A stretch of DNA of 64,000 bases from the NCBI RefSeq assembly GCF_021134715.1, contig NC_060027.1:5642001-5706000 (forward strand). Direction: 5' to 3'. The DNA is from Daphnia pulex (Eukaryota > Arthropoda > Branchiopoda > Diplostraca > Daphniidae). The position numbers were made by a program, and so were the translations under genes. Shown piece after piece: positions 9,193-19,494 of the stretch; the first letter of the stretch is position 1; every line of letters starts with the position of its first letter. The notes below the pieces were generated by a model. The model had not been told where the DNA came from and ran no database searches. It worked only from the letters and a program-made list of their open reading frames with translations.

Positions 9193-9271
9193 AAACCTTC
9201 CTTTCAAGTTTTATTCTTTTTCACTATAAATCTTCTTCTCCATTGAAAATACGTACGTGTCGCAATCGTTA

Positions 9272-9275
9272 ACAG
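9272..9275. repeat. 4-bp target duplication (ACAG), left
   Basis: ACAG flanks the LTR element here and at 12,284-12,287. The empty site GTTAACAGTCA near 8429-8437 in cassette 1 has it once. Confidence 0.85.
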
Positions 9276-9599
9276 TGTAATGGGAGCTATCGCCGTAAGG
9301 CGATTAGCATCAAGAACGAGTTCATCCTTGGGACTGATTGCTAATGTATTCCTAACGACATTATAATAACATCACATGACTAGGCTATAAGACCTCAGGC
9401 TTATATTAGAAAGCTGCCCAGTTATAACCGTAGGTATATAAGTGCAACTCCATCAGAGATCTTCACGCATTCGTATACCTTTGTATCTCCAGTATTATTG
9501 TATGTGCAGTCACTGTTAGTACTCTAATACAAAGTGCATCCTACCAACGAATCGTCATCTCTAATTAATCATCTTAACCCCCCGTAACCATCTGTTACA
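9276..9599 (+). repeat. 5' LTR of the non-coding element
   Basis: 324 bp, TG...CA ends with the short inversion TGTAA/TTACA. Confidence 0.88.
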
Positions 9600-11959
9600 A
9601 TTGGCGACCTTGCCATACGATCCAACAATCTCTTCAAGATTTTCCACATATCATATCACACTCATCACTACCATTACCATCTACGATACACTCAAAAACA
9701 GTAAAATTTTAAAACATACCTTCATTATTCAAAATTCAACATGTCGAAAACATCATTTTAAGTCCTCAAATCAATACTCAACCCCAAAAGTAAATTTGAA
9801 GTAATTTTCATGTGTACTGAAAATTCACCAGACCATTCAAACTGGTTATTGAAAACCAAATCATTCGATCCACCAATATTTTTAAAAATCAAATCACATT
9901 TCTAAAAATTTTCCATCTTCGTAGTACACAAATGTAGATTCAACACTCAAAAACTTTAACTAACCTTGTAATTCGATCATTTTTACCATTCAAAAATTTT
10001 TTACTTTACTACTGTCATTGAATTCTCTTATTTTTCCGACCCAATCGACTATCTCGTTTGAACTAACAAAGAAAACGTCACGTATTGCGTTCTAACTTAC
10101 CATTCCGTACGTCTTCCTGTATGAACGAAACCGATAAGGACAGACGATTCCGCACTTCATCAAGAAAAAACAGCAGCAAATTAAGAATGTTTTAACTCAG
10201 CACAACTATTTCACATTTTTCACCTGGAGAACGTTTTACCCTTCTACAACAGGCCTATGTGTAAATATTAAAATGCCGACAAGTATCGTTTCTAAAAAGA
10301 AGAAGTACCAAAAACGTTTTAGGACATATCGTATCCTAAGGAGGAGTCGAAGCTAATACGTCCGTAACAAACTACAGAAGCTATTTACCAATCCACCAAC
10401 ATATAAATCCACGCACTCACCCAGCTCACAAGAACCAAAGCAAAGTGTCGTGGATACGGGGAACTAAGGAGCAGACGTGCTACAGCGGCATTTAACTGTC
10501 GTTACCTTAGGAAAACCACGGATGCATCCACGAGGAGTTAAGTTTTGAACTCCAGAGAAAACATGAGTTAAGTTTTAAACTCCAGAGAAAACATGGAGTA
10601 AGTTTTGAACTCCATAGAAAACAAGGAGTCAGTTGTGAACTCCAGAGAAAACAAGGAGTCGGGAAAAGACTCAAGAAACGTAAAGAAAAGTACGGACTGA
10701 AGAAACAGCAATGAGTCAAGTCTAAATTTCAGAGACCACTCGGTTGGGTATGCCTCGAAAAACATATGACGTATCTCCCGGCCCAGAATGCTGCATCAAA
10801 ATTGTGTGCCTTTTGCTGGATCCCGGCATTCGTTATAGTGTTAAACTACCTACCCTGCTGCGCTGTGTTAAGTTTCAAGTATCATAAGCAAGATCAATTC
10901 GGAAAGGCGGCTTGTGAATAAAATATGACTACAAAAATCGAGTACATTCAATGTTTGGAATGAATTGAGGTTTTGCCGACAGAAGGCAAGACGGTAGTCC
11001 AGGTGAACTACAAAAGAAATACTTCTGGCCTACCATGGTGCCTACTAATCGTTTACAAGATACGGATAAACGATTTAATGAATAATGATATGATATTCTG
11101 ATCAAAACAAAGTTACCGGATTTAAATGCTTCGACCATATGTGCACAACAATCCTATTTAATGGGGTGATCAACTAAAAAATTACGTGATTTCGTCGTAC
11201 TACCAAGCTCCGCATTCCAGTACAAGATTTCAACCTTTATTTCTACTCCAGAAGCATAAAATCTTCGAGATTACAAATTTAAGGACTCTTGTAACGATTG
11301 TGGTGCATGCCAACTAAACATTGTCTTTACACATCCTTGAGACGAAACAATTATGTTCGCGGAAAGAAATACCAGTGATTACACTTGAATCTTGAAAGAA
11401 TGAAACACTATTACAACCGTTTGCTGAAAATTAATTCTTCGAGCAGAACGACATAGTTGTTTCTTTAGACTCACGGGTATGCCATATAGAAGACGAAAAG
11501 AACAGTTGCAGTGTACTTATAATCTCTCCAAAACAAAGGAACGCTATATTAAACCTAAACGAAAGATACAAAAAAAATAAACATGTTGACATTATTTACC
11601 GAACGGTTAAATCAAAGTAAATCGCAAACGAACGGAAGAATAACAACCATTAGCTGATGCAAAATTATAACCTATTGGAAAAACTTTCTACATCTACGAA
11701 GAAACTACCATGGACAGCAGATAAAAACCTGAGCCTAAAGCTGCGTGGACGAAAAGGAAAGTTCGAGAAATGGATAACGAACACGAAACGGACCAAGAAG
11801 ATCAACCCTACGAATAACGCTTTCATATACTTAGAATATTTACAGTTGAAAATACTACAATTCTTCGGGTTTAAGATTAAAATTTGGGCAAATTAAAAAA
11901 AAAATGTAATCAATCTTTCCTTTCATATAAATTCGATTCTTCTTTAAAAAGGGAAGGAG
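9600..11959 (+). other. Internal region of the non-coding LTR element
   Basis: AT-rich, with no frame longer than about 80 codons and no retroviral-type motif on either strand. At about 10,540-10,660 there is a short tandem repeat (units of about 30-36 bp containing AACTCCAGAGAAAAC, four to five copies), which makes the overlapping small frames look periodic. Nothing else recognised. Confidence 0.7.
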
Positions 11960-12283
11960 TGTAATGGGAGCAATCGCCATAAGGCGATTAGCATCAAGAA
12001 CGAGTTCAGCCTTGGGACTGATTGCTAATGTATTCCTAACGACATTATAATAACATCACATGACTAGGCTATAAGACCTCAGGCTTATATTAGAAAGCTG
12101 CCCAGTTATAACCGTAGGTATATAAGTGCAACTCCATCGGAGATCTTCACGCATTCGTATACCTTTGTATCTCCAGTATTATTGTATGTGCAGTCACTGT
12201 TAGTACTCTAATACAAAGAGCATCCTTCCAACGAATCGTCATCTCTAATTAATCGTCTTAACCCCCCGTAACCATCTGTTACA
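11960..12283 (+). repeat. 3' LTR of the non-coding element
   Basis: 324 bp, same length as the 5' LTR with about seven substitutions. It is followed by ACAG (12,284-12,287) and the remainder of tRNA cassette 2. Confidence 0.88.
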
Positions 12284-12315
12284 ACAGTCACTTAAAGCAA
12301 ACGAGCATAAGTTAA

Positions 12316-12387
12316 GGGGTTGTGACTCAGAGGTAGAGTGCTCGCTTCGCATGTGAGAATACCGGAGTTCAATCCTCCGCAACTCCA
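12316..12387 (+). tRNA. tRNA-Ala (CGC), intact
   Basis: 72 nt with perfect stems: acceptor GGGGTTG/CAACTCC (one G-T), D ACTC/GAGT, anticodon CTCGC/GTGAG, T CGGAG/CTCCG. The loop TTCGCAT gives anticodon CGC. No TTTT occurs before the next tRNA, which starts 65 bp downstream. Confidence 0.93.
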
Positions 12388-12452
12388 AGGTAGTGAAAAT
12401 AATCGAGTGGTAAAAAGAAAGTATCACAAACAAACTGGTAGTTTAGATTTAA

Positions 12453-12524
12453 GGGGTTGTAACTCAGTGGTAGAGTGTTTGTTTTGCATGCGAAAAGTCC
12501 GGAGTTCAATCCTCCGCAACTCCA
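12453..12524 (+). tRNA. tRNA-Ala (TGC), intact
   Basis: 72 nt with acceptor GGGGTTG/CAACTCC, D ACTC/GAGT, anticodon stem TTTGT/GCGAA, T CGGAG/CTCCG; loop TTTGCAT. TTTT, the Pol III stop signal, occurs about 17 bp downstream. It is probably co-transcribed with the tRNA-Ala(CGC) upstream. Confidence 0.93.
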
Positions 12525-12917
12525 TACATTAATCACTTTCATTTTGAAAAAAAGACCATTGTTAGGTCTGCCAACAGAATGAAACTACATTCCACATTCT
12601 TACGAATATCTCGTGAAAAGTGTAAATACCCAGTGATCAAACAAGTACTTGCAAAACGATAGGGCATAATCTTTCTTATCCTTCTTTTTCTTCTACTGGT
12701 AGAAACCGGCTTTTGTCGTCCCAGCGGTATTTTCTGACGGCCATTCGGTTGTGGCACTGTCGATTTAACCTGCCATGATCCTCGAAAATTGAACAGAAAA
12801 GCATACAATTGCCACTAATTATTGATATTTTGCCCTGTCATAGTTACAATTGTGTGCTCTTCTTAATACACCTAGTTTACGCCACATTGCAATATAAGTA
12901 GCCATTGCGTTAACAAT

Positions 12918-12966
12918 GTCAAGATTGCCGAGTGGTTAAGGCGCCAGATTTAAGATTCTAATTCAA
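12918..12966 (+). pseudogene. tRNA-Leu fragment (5' exon and start of intron)
   Basis: It begins GTCAAGATTGCCGAG like the tRNA-Leu at 9056 and keeps the D-arm and anticodon stem. The loop has changed to TTTAAG. The sequence then switches inside the intron to block B of the tandem repeat. No 3' half is present. Confidence 0.8.
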
Positions 12967-14248
12967 ACAAGATTCCTTCGGTAATGTCCTTCGAGAATTT
13001 TTTTAAACGTTAAAGAGACAGAAAATCAAGGTTAAATAGTAGAAAGTAAATAGTATACATACTATTATGTTTGGAAAATTCTGTTTCCCTTTATTCTCTT
13101 AAATGATTAAATTCTTATTAACTAATTGACTAATAATCTGTCAATATTATGAGTGGTGCGACTTAGGTGTGGCGGAGGCTTCGCCCCGCAACCCCACGTC
13201 GCACTTCATGATTAAGTTAAAGTAACACTTATTACTATAGTAACAATACAATTATATCATGCGGTCAAATGTTGCATTACATGAGTCTTGGCTAATAGAT
13301 AGCGAGCTACCATCATACCCATTTTTTCCCTTGCAATAATATAACGGTGATGGTCTAATGATGGTAAATGATGGTCTAATGGTCATCAACCCAGGCTGCC
13401 ATTCGCATGGTTCGCGGTTCGAATCTCGATCAAGTCGGAAAGGAAAACAAAGCTTGTAATTTTCGAAAAATTCGTCTTAATAAGCTTTCGGAGGTAAATG
13501 GAAGTGGAAGATCGGTGGTAACTCTTCACGACCGCAAGAAGATCTTGATGACCGAGGAGAGGACAGAAGAAGAAGGGAGAGTTGACCCAGAGCTGCAAAA
13601 TGAATATAATCTAACATTTTTAAAATGTTCCTCAACTTCTTGGTTGATGACTAACTGTTAAAAAAGGAGGCATAGAAATTTTACTTGGACAACCAAATTT
13701 ATTAAAATCAAGATAAAAAATAGTAAACAAAAAGAGGTAACAATAAAACAAAAAGGGTTAAAAAAATAAGAGTGGGAAAATACAAAGTAAAAAGAAGAAT
13801 AAAGACTAAATCGAAATCGAATATAAAAACCAAATCAAATAATTAATACTCTCCACTCCCATAGCAGAAAACTCGTCTTGCTAGGGAAGATCCAAACTTG
13901 TTTTCTTTTTGTTTACACTGCTGAGCATGCACTACAGTTGGAAGGTTACGCAAAAAAAGCGAATTTACTAACTAGGATTCGGCAACCAGCTAGGTAACAA
14001 ATACGCAAATTAAATTTCTAAAACAGTAATAAACACAAATGAAAACCCCGTTACGACATGTATAAAATTTTTACAGAATTATGTACAAAATTTGGTGACG
14101 ATTGGTCATTCAGGGAAGAAACGTATAAAGGATAACTAAATGGACATTAAACCCTCTGAATTTCACTTCTAGCTACTACTACCCTACCTCCTATACCCCA
14201 CACCCTATATTGTTAAGGACCTTCGTATATAAATATACCTCAGGGATA
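12967..14248. repeat. Tandem unit: blocks B, (insert), C, D and block A copy 3
   Basis: Block B 12,967-13,145, insertion 13,146-13,588, block C 13,589-13,712, block D 13,713-13,843, block A 13,844-14,248. The C-D joint at 13,702-13,712 is uninterrupted and is the pre-insertion site of the LINE. No gene seen in the repeat itself. Confidence 0.85.
13146..13588 (+). mobile_element. ~440-bp insert with tRNA-like promoter (possible SINE)
   Basis: Absent from copy 1 (junction at 597). Its left end holds a GC-rich hairpin (GTGCGAC ... GTCGCAC, 13,156-13,207). Around 13,365-13,440 there is a tRNA-like stretch with an A-box-like GGTCTAATGGTCATC and a B-box-like GGTTCGAATCTCG, an arrangement typical of tRNA-derived SINEs. 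No clean target duplication was found and the remainder has no long frame, so the class is uncertain. Confidence 0.4.
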
Positions 14249-14293
14249 AAAATGGAGGGATAATAGAAATACGGGGTAAAATATAAATATATG

Positions 14294-14365
14294 GGGGGTA
14301 TAGCTCATTGGTAGAGCATTCGACTGCAGATCGAAATGTCCCCGGTTCAACCCCGGATGCCTCCT
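14294..14365 (+). tRNA. tRNA-Cys (GCA), copy a0
   Basis: Acceptor GGGGGTA/TGCCTCC (one G-T), anticodon loop CTGCAGA with GCA. There is one T-stem mismatch, and the D-loop is ATTGGTA instead of AGTGGTA. No TTTT directly after it. Confidence 0.65.
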
Positions 14366-14496
14366 GTTAAGTTGAACCAAAACCTAACGAAATATTATTG
14401 GGTTTAGTCAGTTAAATTGTTTCATTGATGTATTTATTGAATTTTTAAAAATAAGCTCACTCCAAATATTTCTATGTATCAGCCTGACTTTTGAAA

Positions 14497-14501
14497 GTTT
14501 G
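14497..14501. repeat. 5-bp target duplication (GTTTG), left, of the Gypsy element
   Basis: GTTTG is repeated at 19,892-19,896. Sister array units read GAAAGTTTGAAAG without interruption. Confidence 0.92.
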
Positions 14502-14629
14502 TGGAATGACTTGGCAATGTCGCTCCCCTCCCCTTGCAGCATAGAGACGGCAGTTGGACCTAGTACGTTGACGAGCGAATACATCCTGTTTCTCTCCTCT
14601 CAATTCTCTCATCGTTTCACTTCATTCCA
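14502..14629 (+). repeat. 5' LTR of the Gypsy element
   Basis: 128 bp from TGGAATGA to TCATTCCA, an 8-bp terminal inversion. Confidence 0.94.
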
Positions 14630-14647
14630 TGGCGCAGTTGATATATT
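14630..14647 (+). promoter_or_regulatory. Primer-binding site
   Basis: It starts TGGCGCAG immediately after the LTR. The leading TGG pairs with the CCA end of a tRNA. The primer tRNA species was not determined. Confidence 0.7.
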
Positions 14648-15393
14648 CTTAGTGAATTCCCGAACTTATTCCCTGACTCTCATTCAGTTCCGGTAGTGTG
14701 TGACTGTGAGGACATTTTCAACTCGTTTCTTGTGAATTTTCCCCCTGGCTTTGTCCCGGCGTGGTCTTGTGGAGGCCGCCATTTTGGCTTTGAGTGTGTT
14801 TCTCCCTTACACCGATCCATTTTCTATCGTTCTTTATCGCCGGCATCCCTTGCCATAGTTTCATCCTCGTTCGAATTCATTGATGTCATTTTCCCCCATT
14901 TTTTTTTTTTTGCGTTTTCGTGCATCGATTGTCCGTTAAATTCACACCCCATTTCATTCTTGAAGAGGGCCCACATGTTGCGTGCCCGCCATTCTTTCTT
15001 TCACCGTCAACGTTCGGCACATTTGTTTCATTTTCGTCCTTTCATTTTCACATTCACATCTTTCATTTTTTTTCTGTTTTTTCTTTCGCCCATCAGTCGG
15101 ATACCCTACATTTCCGTCGATTTCATTTTCAACGTTTCCCTTCCGTCATTTCATTTTCACTTTTCAATATTTCATTTTTTTTGTTTTCTCTCGCCCACCA
15201 GTCATATACCCCTCGCCGTACTAGCCACTCATTTTCATTCAATTCTTTCATTCAGCCCCGTTCAAATACTTCATTCAATTCACTTCACTTTGTTCATTCA
15301 ATTCAATTCGCTTAGTTCATTCTTTTTCATCCGGTCTCCCTCGTTTGTCATTGCCCCCCATCTTGTTGGTGATTCATTTCCCGTGGTGTCGCG
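14648..15393 (+). other. Gypsy 5' leader, pyrimidine-rich
   Basis: Between primer site and Gag start. From about 14,890 to 15,340 it is almost entirely T/C with repeated TTTCATTTTC-like words. Low complexity keeps several frames open here, so a 249-codon frame at 14,696-15,445 is not credible as a gene. It may act in packaging or translation; there is no direct evidence. Confidence 0.7.
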
Positions 15394-18300
15394 ATGCCTC
15401 CCAAACCATTCAAACCGTATGGCACGCCACCCCATCTGGACTTAGAAGAATTCAAAGACAACTTCGAGATATGGCATCAGCAGTGGAAGATATTTCTCTC
15501 CCTCTCCACCATCAACACGGCGCTGCCTCAGGGTGAACGCAAGGAATACATTGCAAACATTCTCCTGTCCTGTCTCTCGAATGCGACACTGAAGGCGGTG
15601 TTGACAATGGGTCTATCCGAAACCGACTTGGTGGATGCTGACGTCATTATCAAGAAACTGCAGGAGCGGTGCAACGCTGGCCGAAATTGTCATGTTTGGC
15701 GCCAGCAGTTTGCGTCTCGTGTTCAGCGTGATTCCGAGTCAGTCGAAAATTGGCTCGGCGACCTTCGAGATATTGCTCGCAAGTGCGAGTTCGAAAAGGA
15801 TTGCTGTGCTGCCTGCCAGAACACACGTCTGTTGGGACAAATCGTTTTCGGTGTTTCTGACGACGAAGTGCGTCGCAAGCTTTTGGAGCTCGGCGCTAAG
15901 CTGACACTGGATAAAGCCATCAACATTATCCGCACGGCAGAGGCTACGCGTCAACAGTCGTCCAACATGAAGCAGGGCGCCACAGCACCGGTGAATCAAA
16001 TCAAGTCTTCTACAGGAAAGCGCCTCAACGACAAACAGGCCCCGCCTCCGAAAAGTCAGTACCGCGGTAAACCATCTGTTCGTTGGCATCCGCCCGGTTG
16101 TCATCCGTATGGTTGCTGGAACTGCGGATCAGCTTCACGTCATGCTAAAGAGGAGTGCCCTGCGTTCGGGAAGGAATGTCATACGTGCCACAAGTCGGGT
16201 CATTTCCAGTCCGTGTGCACTCAAGGTAATTCGTCCCCGAAACCCGAGACGGCCGGCAGTATTTTGATTCAGTCCATCCTTCACAACGACATGGTCCGGC
16301 TCAGTGTCACCCCTGCCTGCAGCGTTGAAGAGTCATTCATTCAGATGCTTCCGGATACTGGAGCGTCCATCGATGCCATTCCGGCTTGTTTATACCGGTG
16401 TCAGTTCAAAGACATCCCGTTATCTTCTCATGGGCCCAAGGCAATCACTGCTACAGGAGCTCCAATAGTGTCACTGGGCCAGTTTCCGGCATCGTTTGTT
16501 TGGGCCGCCAGTTCCGGTGGTCCGGTCGTCACTTCAATCCACGTTCTTCAAGATCTACAGCAACCGGTCATCTCGAAAGCGACGCAGAAAAAACTTGGAA
16601 TGCTCCCCGCCCAATACCCTCACGCTTGTGTATTGGCGGCTATTACCACTTCCCCATCGGATGTTCCAAAGTTGCCAGATATCCAATCGACATTGAGTGA
16701 GTTGATGAAGGAGGTGCCTTCAATATTCGACGGTGTTTGCCGACCCATGCGCGGCGCACCCTGCCACTTCCAGCTCAAGGACGATGCTGTCCCCTCATCC
16801 ATCCGTGGTTCACGCCCTATTTCCGTTCCGCTGATGCCGAAGGTCAAACGCGAGTTAGATTCATTGGAGAACCAGCAGGTCATCGCCAAAGTATCTGAAC
16901 CGACGGCGTGGGTCCATCCCATAGTGATTGTTCCAAAAGCGGACGGCGAAATCAGGATCTGCGGTGATTTCACTTCTCTCAACCGATGCATCATCCGTCC
17001 GGTTTTCGAGGCCCCGACACCCTTTCAGGCGGTCCGCACGATCCCTCCGGGCATGAAATTCTTCACTGTCATCGACGCTCTCAAAGGCTATCATCAAGTG
17101 GAACTTGACGACGAGTCCAGCCTCATGACGACCATTTCAACTCCGTATGGCCGCTACAAATACCTTCGCCTGCCTTTTGGTGTTTCTCTCGCCGGTGACG
17201 ACTACGGTCGGCGTCTTGCCGACATTTTTGATGATTTCCCGAACTGCCGGCGTGTAGTCGAAGACGTTCTGGTCTTTTCTGCCACTTGGGACGAACACGT
17301 TAGTCTCGTACGGCGTTTATTTCATCTCGCGGCGGAACATCAAATAGCCATCAACGTGAAAAAAATTGTTTTTGCTCAACCCTCCGTGTTGTTTGGCGGC
17401 TACGTCGTCAGTGAGAGTGGTTTCCTGCCCAATCCGGATCTTCTCAAGGCCATTCGTGAGTTCCCGAAGCCAACATGCGTTTCAGAGATGCGGGCCTTTC
17501 ACGGCCTCTGTCAACAAGTTGGTAACTTTTCAGACGAATTGGCAACCCTTCTTCGCCCCCTGGCTCCCCTCTTACGAAAGGATTTTGTATGGGAATGGAC
17601 TCAACAACACGAAACGGACTTTCAGGCTGCCCGGGCCGCCTTATCTTCGTCGTCCGTTTCCAAATTGGCGTTTTACAACCCGGCTCACCCGACGTCCCTC
17701 CATGTTGATGCTTCTCGTCTGCGCGGATTAGGCTTCATCCTCCGTCAGCAGCAGACCAATGGCAGTTGGAATGTCGTCCAAGCTGGATCCCGCTTCCTGT
17801 CGGACGCCGAGTCCCGCTACGCCATGATTGAACTGGAGTGTTTGGCTGCGGCATGGGCGATGCGGAAATGCCGGCAATTTCTTGAGGGACTTCCATCGTT
17901 TAATCTCTATACGGATCACCGCCCCTTGATCCCCATTCTAAACGATTACTTTCTAGACAAGCTAGACAATCCCCGGATTTTGCGCCTTCGCCTTTCCATG
18001 CAGCGATATTCTTTCGTCGCGTCGTGGGTTCCTGGAAGAAATAACGTAATGGCCGACGCGTTATCCCGTTCTCCTGTTGATCAGCCTTCTCCAACCGATG
18101 AAATTGCAGAAGGCCCCCATTCTGCTTCCGAGCATGTTCACCTGATGGATGTGATGGAAGGTTCAAGCTCCAACAATCCTGATATTTTGCTATCATCAGT
18201 ATCTGCTGCATCGGCCGTCGATCCTGTGCTGATTTCTCTCCGTCACACCATTCTACAAGGTTTTCCTAACGATAAATGCAACCTTCCTTTAGATCTCCGT

Positions 18301-19494
18301 CCGTTCTGGCAGGTCCGCAGTCAACTTTATATTGATGGGGACCTCATCCTTGTCGGCCCTCGTGTTGTCATCCCGGTTTCCTTACGTCAAGAAGTTCTCC
18401 GGCGGCTCCTTCAGATGCACCAGGGAGCAACGAAGATTCGTCAGCGCGCCCGTCAATCGGTGTATTGGCCGTCCATAGACAATGACATCGTTATGGCCGT
18501 CAAGTCTTGCCCAACATGCTCCGAGCTTCTCCCTTCCAACCCGTCGGAGCCCCTTCTTCCACACGAACCGGCATCCCGTCCGTTCGAATTTATCTTTGCC
18601 GACCTTGGCACTTTTCGCGGTCGCGATTTTTTGATTGTTGCCGACCAGTTCAGTGGTTGGCCCCAGGTGTACCCCTTTCCAGACACCAACACATCGACAC
18701 GCCGAATCATCGACGCCCTCCGCTCCTTCTTCACTTGTGGAGCAGGCGCTCCTATCAAGCTTTGGTCAGACGGTGGCCCGCAGTTCAAGTCGGATGAGTA
18801 TCTAACTTTCCTTCGAGAATGGGACATCTCTCACGGCCGGTCTTCTCCTCATCATCCCAAGTCTAACGGTTATGCGGAAGCTGCCGTGAAATCAATGAAA
18901 AAACTCATTGCTGGATCCTGGACCTCAGGTTCCTTTGACCTGGACAAGTTTGGAAAGGGCCTCCTCCTCTTCCGTAATGCTCCCATTGCTGGAGGCGCAT
19001 CCCCTTCTCAGGTGGTCTTTAACCGACCCACTCGTGACCTAATCCCGGCTCATCGTCGTTCGTTTGCGCCTGAATGGCAGAAGGCTGCCGGAATTCTCGA
19101 AAAACGCGCACTCCGCGCCAAAGAACTCCGTACATTCCATTACAACCGCACCACACGCCCACTTCCCGCCCTTCGCGTCGGTGATAACGTCGTCATTCAG
19201 CATCACCGTTCCAAACGCTGGACAACTCCGGGAGTCATCGTGGAAGTTGGCGCATTCAGGGACTACTTGGTAAAGACCCCCGCTGGTCGGCTTTTCCGTC
19301 GTAATCGACGTTTTCTTCGTTTGCATTCCCCTACGGCCGTGCCTCATAGCCCGTCTCCGGCGCAAAATAGTGTCCATCCTTCGGTTTCATCTTCTTCTCC
19401 GACGACAGCAGCCCCTCCTGTTCCCGCTGCTCCCGCTGACACATCACCGGCCGGTCCTCGTCGCTCGACGCGTCTCGCGGCCAAGAAACCGTAA
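15394..19494 (+). CDS. Gypsy Gag-Pol polyprotein
   Basis: 1,366 codons, uninterrupted. Residues 1-235 form a Gag of the type found in mag-like elements. Two knuckles follow near 240-275 (CWNCGSASRHAKEEC, with one extra residue before the His, and CHTCHKSGHFQSVC). The protease has DTGAS near 320. The polymerase has RLPFGVS near 592, and the usual x-x-D-D box reads VVED (621-624), with Glu in place of the first Asp. RNase H shows HVDAS near 769, IELE and YTDHRPL. The integrase zinc region has CPTC, but Leu stands where the first His is expected (LLQMHQG). The catalytic core has FADLG, SDGG (Asp1126) and YAEA (Glu1162), exactly 35 residues apart. A GPY/F-like module and a Ser/Pro/Ala-rich tail end it. 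By family it makes the particle and copies and integrates the element. Confidence 0.95.
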   Translation: MPPKPFKPYGTPPHLDLEEFKDNFEIWHQQWKIFLSLSTINTALPQGERKEYIANILLSCLSNATLKAVLTMGLSETDLVDADVIIKKLQERCNAGRNCHVWRQQFASRVQRDSESVENWLGDLRDIARKCEFEKDCCAACQNTRLLGQIVFGVSDDEVRRKLLELGAKLTLDKAINIIRTAEATRQQSSNMKQGATAPVNQIKSSTGKRLNDKQAPPPKSQYRGKPSVRWHPPGCHPYGCWNCGSASRHAKEECPAFGKECHTCHKSGHFQSVCTQGNSSPKPETAGSILIQSILHNDMVRLSVTPACSVEESFIQMLPDTGASIDAIPACLYRCQFKDIPLSSHGPKAITATGAPIVSLGQFPASFVWAASSGGPVVTSIHVLQDLQQPVISKATQKKLGMLPAQYPHACVLAAITTSPSDVPKLPDIQSTLSELMKEVPSIFDGVCRPMRGAPCHFQLKDDAVPSSIRGSRPISVPLMPKVKRELDSLENQQVIAKVSEPTAWVHPIVIVPKADGEIRICGDFTSLNRCIIRPVFEAPTPFQAVRTIPPGMKFFTVIDALKGYHQVELDDESSLMTTISTPYGRYKYLRLPFGVSLAGDDYGRRLADIFDDFPNCRRVVEDVLVFSATWDEHVSLVRRLFHLAAEHQIAINVKKIVFAQPSVLFGGYVVSESGFLPNPDLLKAIREFPKPTCVSEMRAFHGLCQQVGNFSDELATLLRPLAPLLRKDFVWEWTQQHETDFQAARAALSSSSVSKLAFYNPAHPTSLHVDASRLRGLGFILRQQQTNGSWNVVQAGSRFLSDAESRYAMIELECLAAAWAMRKCRQFLEGLPSFNLYTDHRPLIPILNDYFLDKLDNPRILRLRLSMQRYSFVASWVPGRNNVMADALSRSPVDQPSPTDEIAEGPHSASEHVHLMDVMEGSSSNNPDILLSSVSAASAVDPVLISLRHTILQGFPNDKCNLPLDLRPFWQVRSQLYIDGDLILVGPRVVIPVSLRQEVLRRLLQMHQGATKIRQRARQSVYWPSIDNDIVMAVKSCPTCSELLPSNPSEPLLPHEPASRPFEFIFADLGTFRGRDFLIVADQFSGWPQVYPFPDTNTSTRRIIDALRSFFTCGAGAPIKLWSDGGPQFKSDEYLTFLREWDISHGRSSPHHPKSNGYAEAAVKSMKKLIAGSWTSGSFDLDKFGKGLLLFRNAPIAGGASPSQVVFNRPTRDLIPAHRRSFAPEWQKAAGILEKRALRAKELRTFHYNRTTRPLPALRVGDNVVIQHHRSKRWTTPGVIVEVGAFRDYLVKTPAGRLFRRNRRFLRLHSPTAVPHSPSPAQNSVHPSVSSSSPTTAAPPVPAAPADTSPAGPRRSTRLAAKKP

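Larger units (their letters stand above)
9276..12283 (+). mobile_element. Non-coding LTR retroelement (Gypsy-type ends)
   Basis: A 3,008-bp element with two 324-bp direct repeats (9276-9599 and 11,960-12,283) that start TGTAATGGG and end CTGTTACA, with a 4-bp target duplication. A primer-binding-like TGGCGACC starts a few bases after the left LTR and a purine tract (AAAAAGGGAAGGAG) sits directly before the right LTR. The two LTRs differ at about seven positions (about 2%). The ~2.36 kb between them has only short frames, none resembling gag or pol, so it must have been moved by proteins from elsewhere (LARD-like). Orientation is from the primer site and purine tract. Confidence 0.88.

Noticed and set aside
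14696-15445. 249-codon frame in the Gypsy leader
   Set aside because: Low-complexity pyrimidine tract (Phe/Ser/His-rich) that overlaps the true Gag start in another frame.
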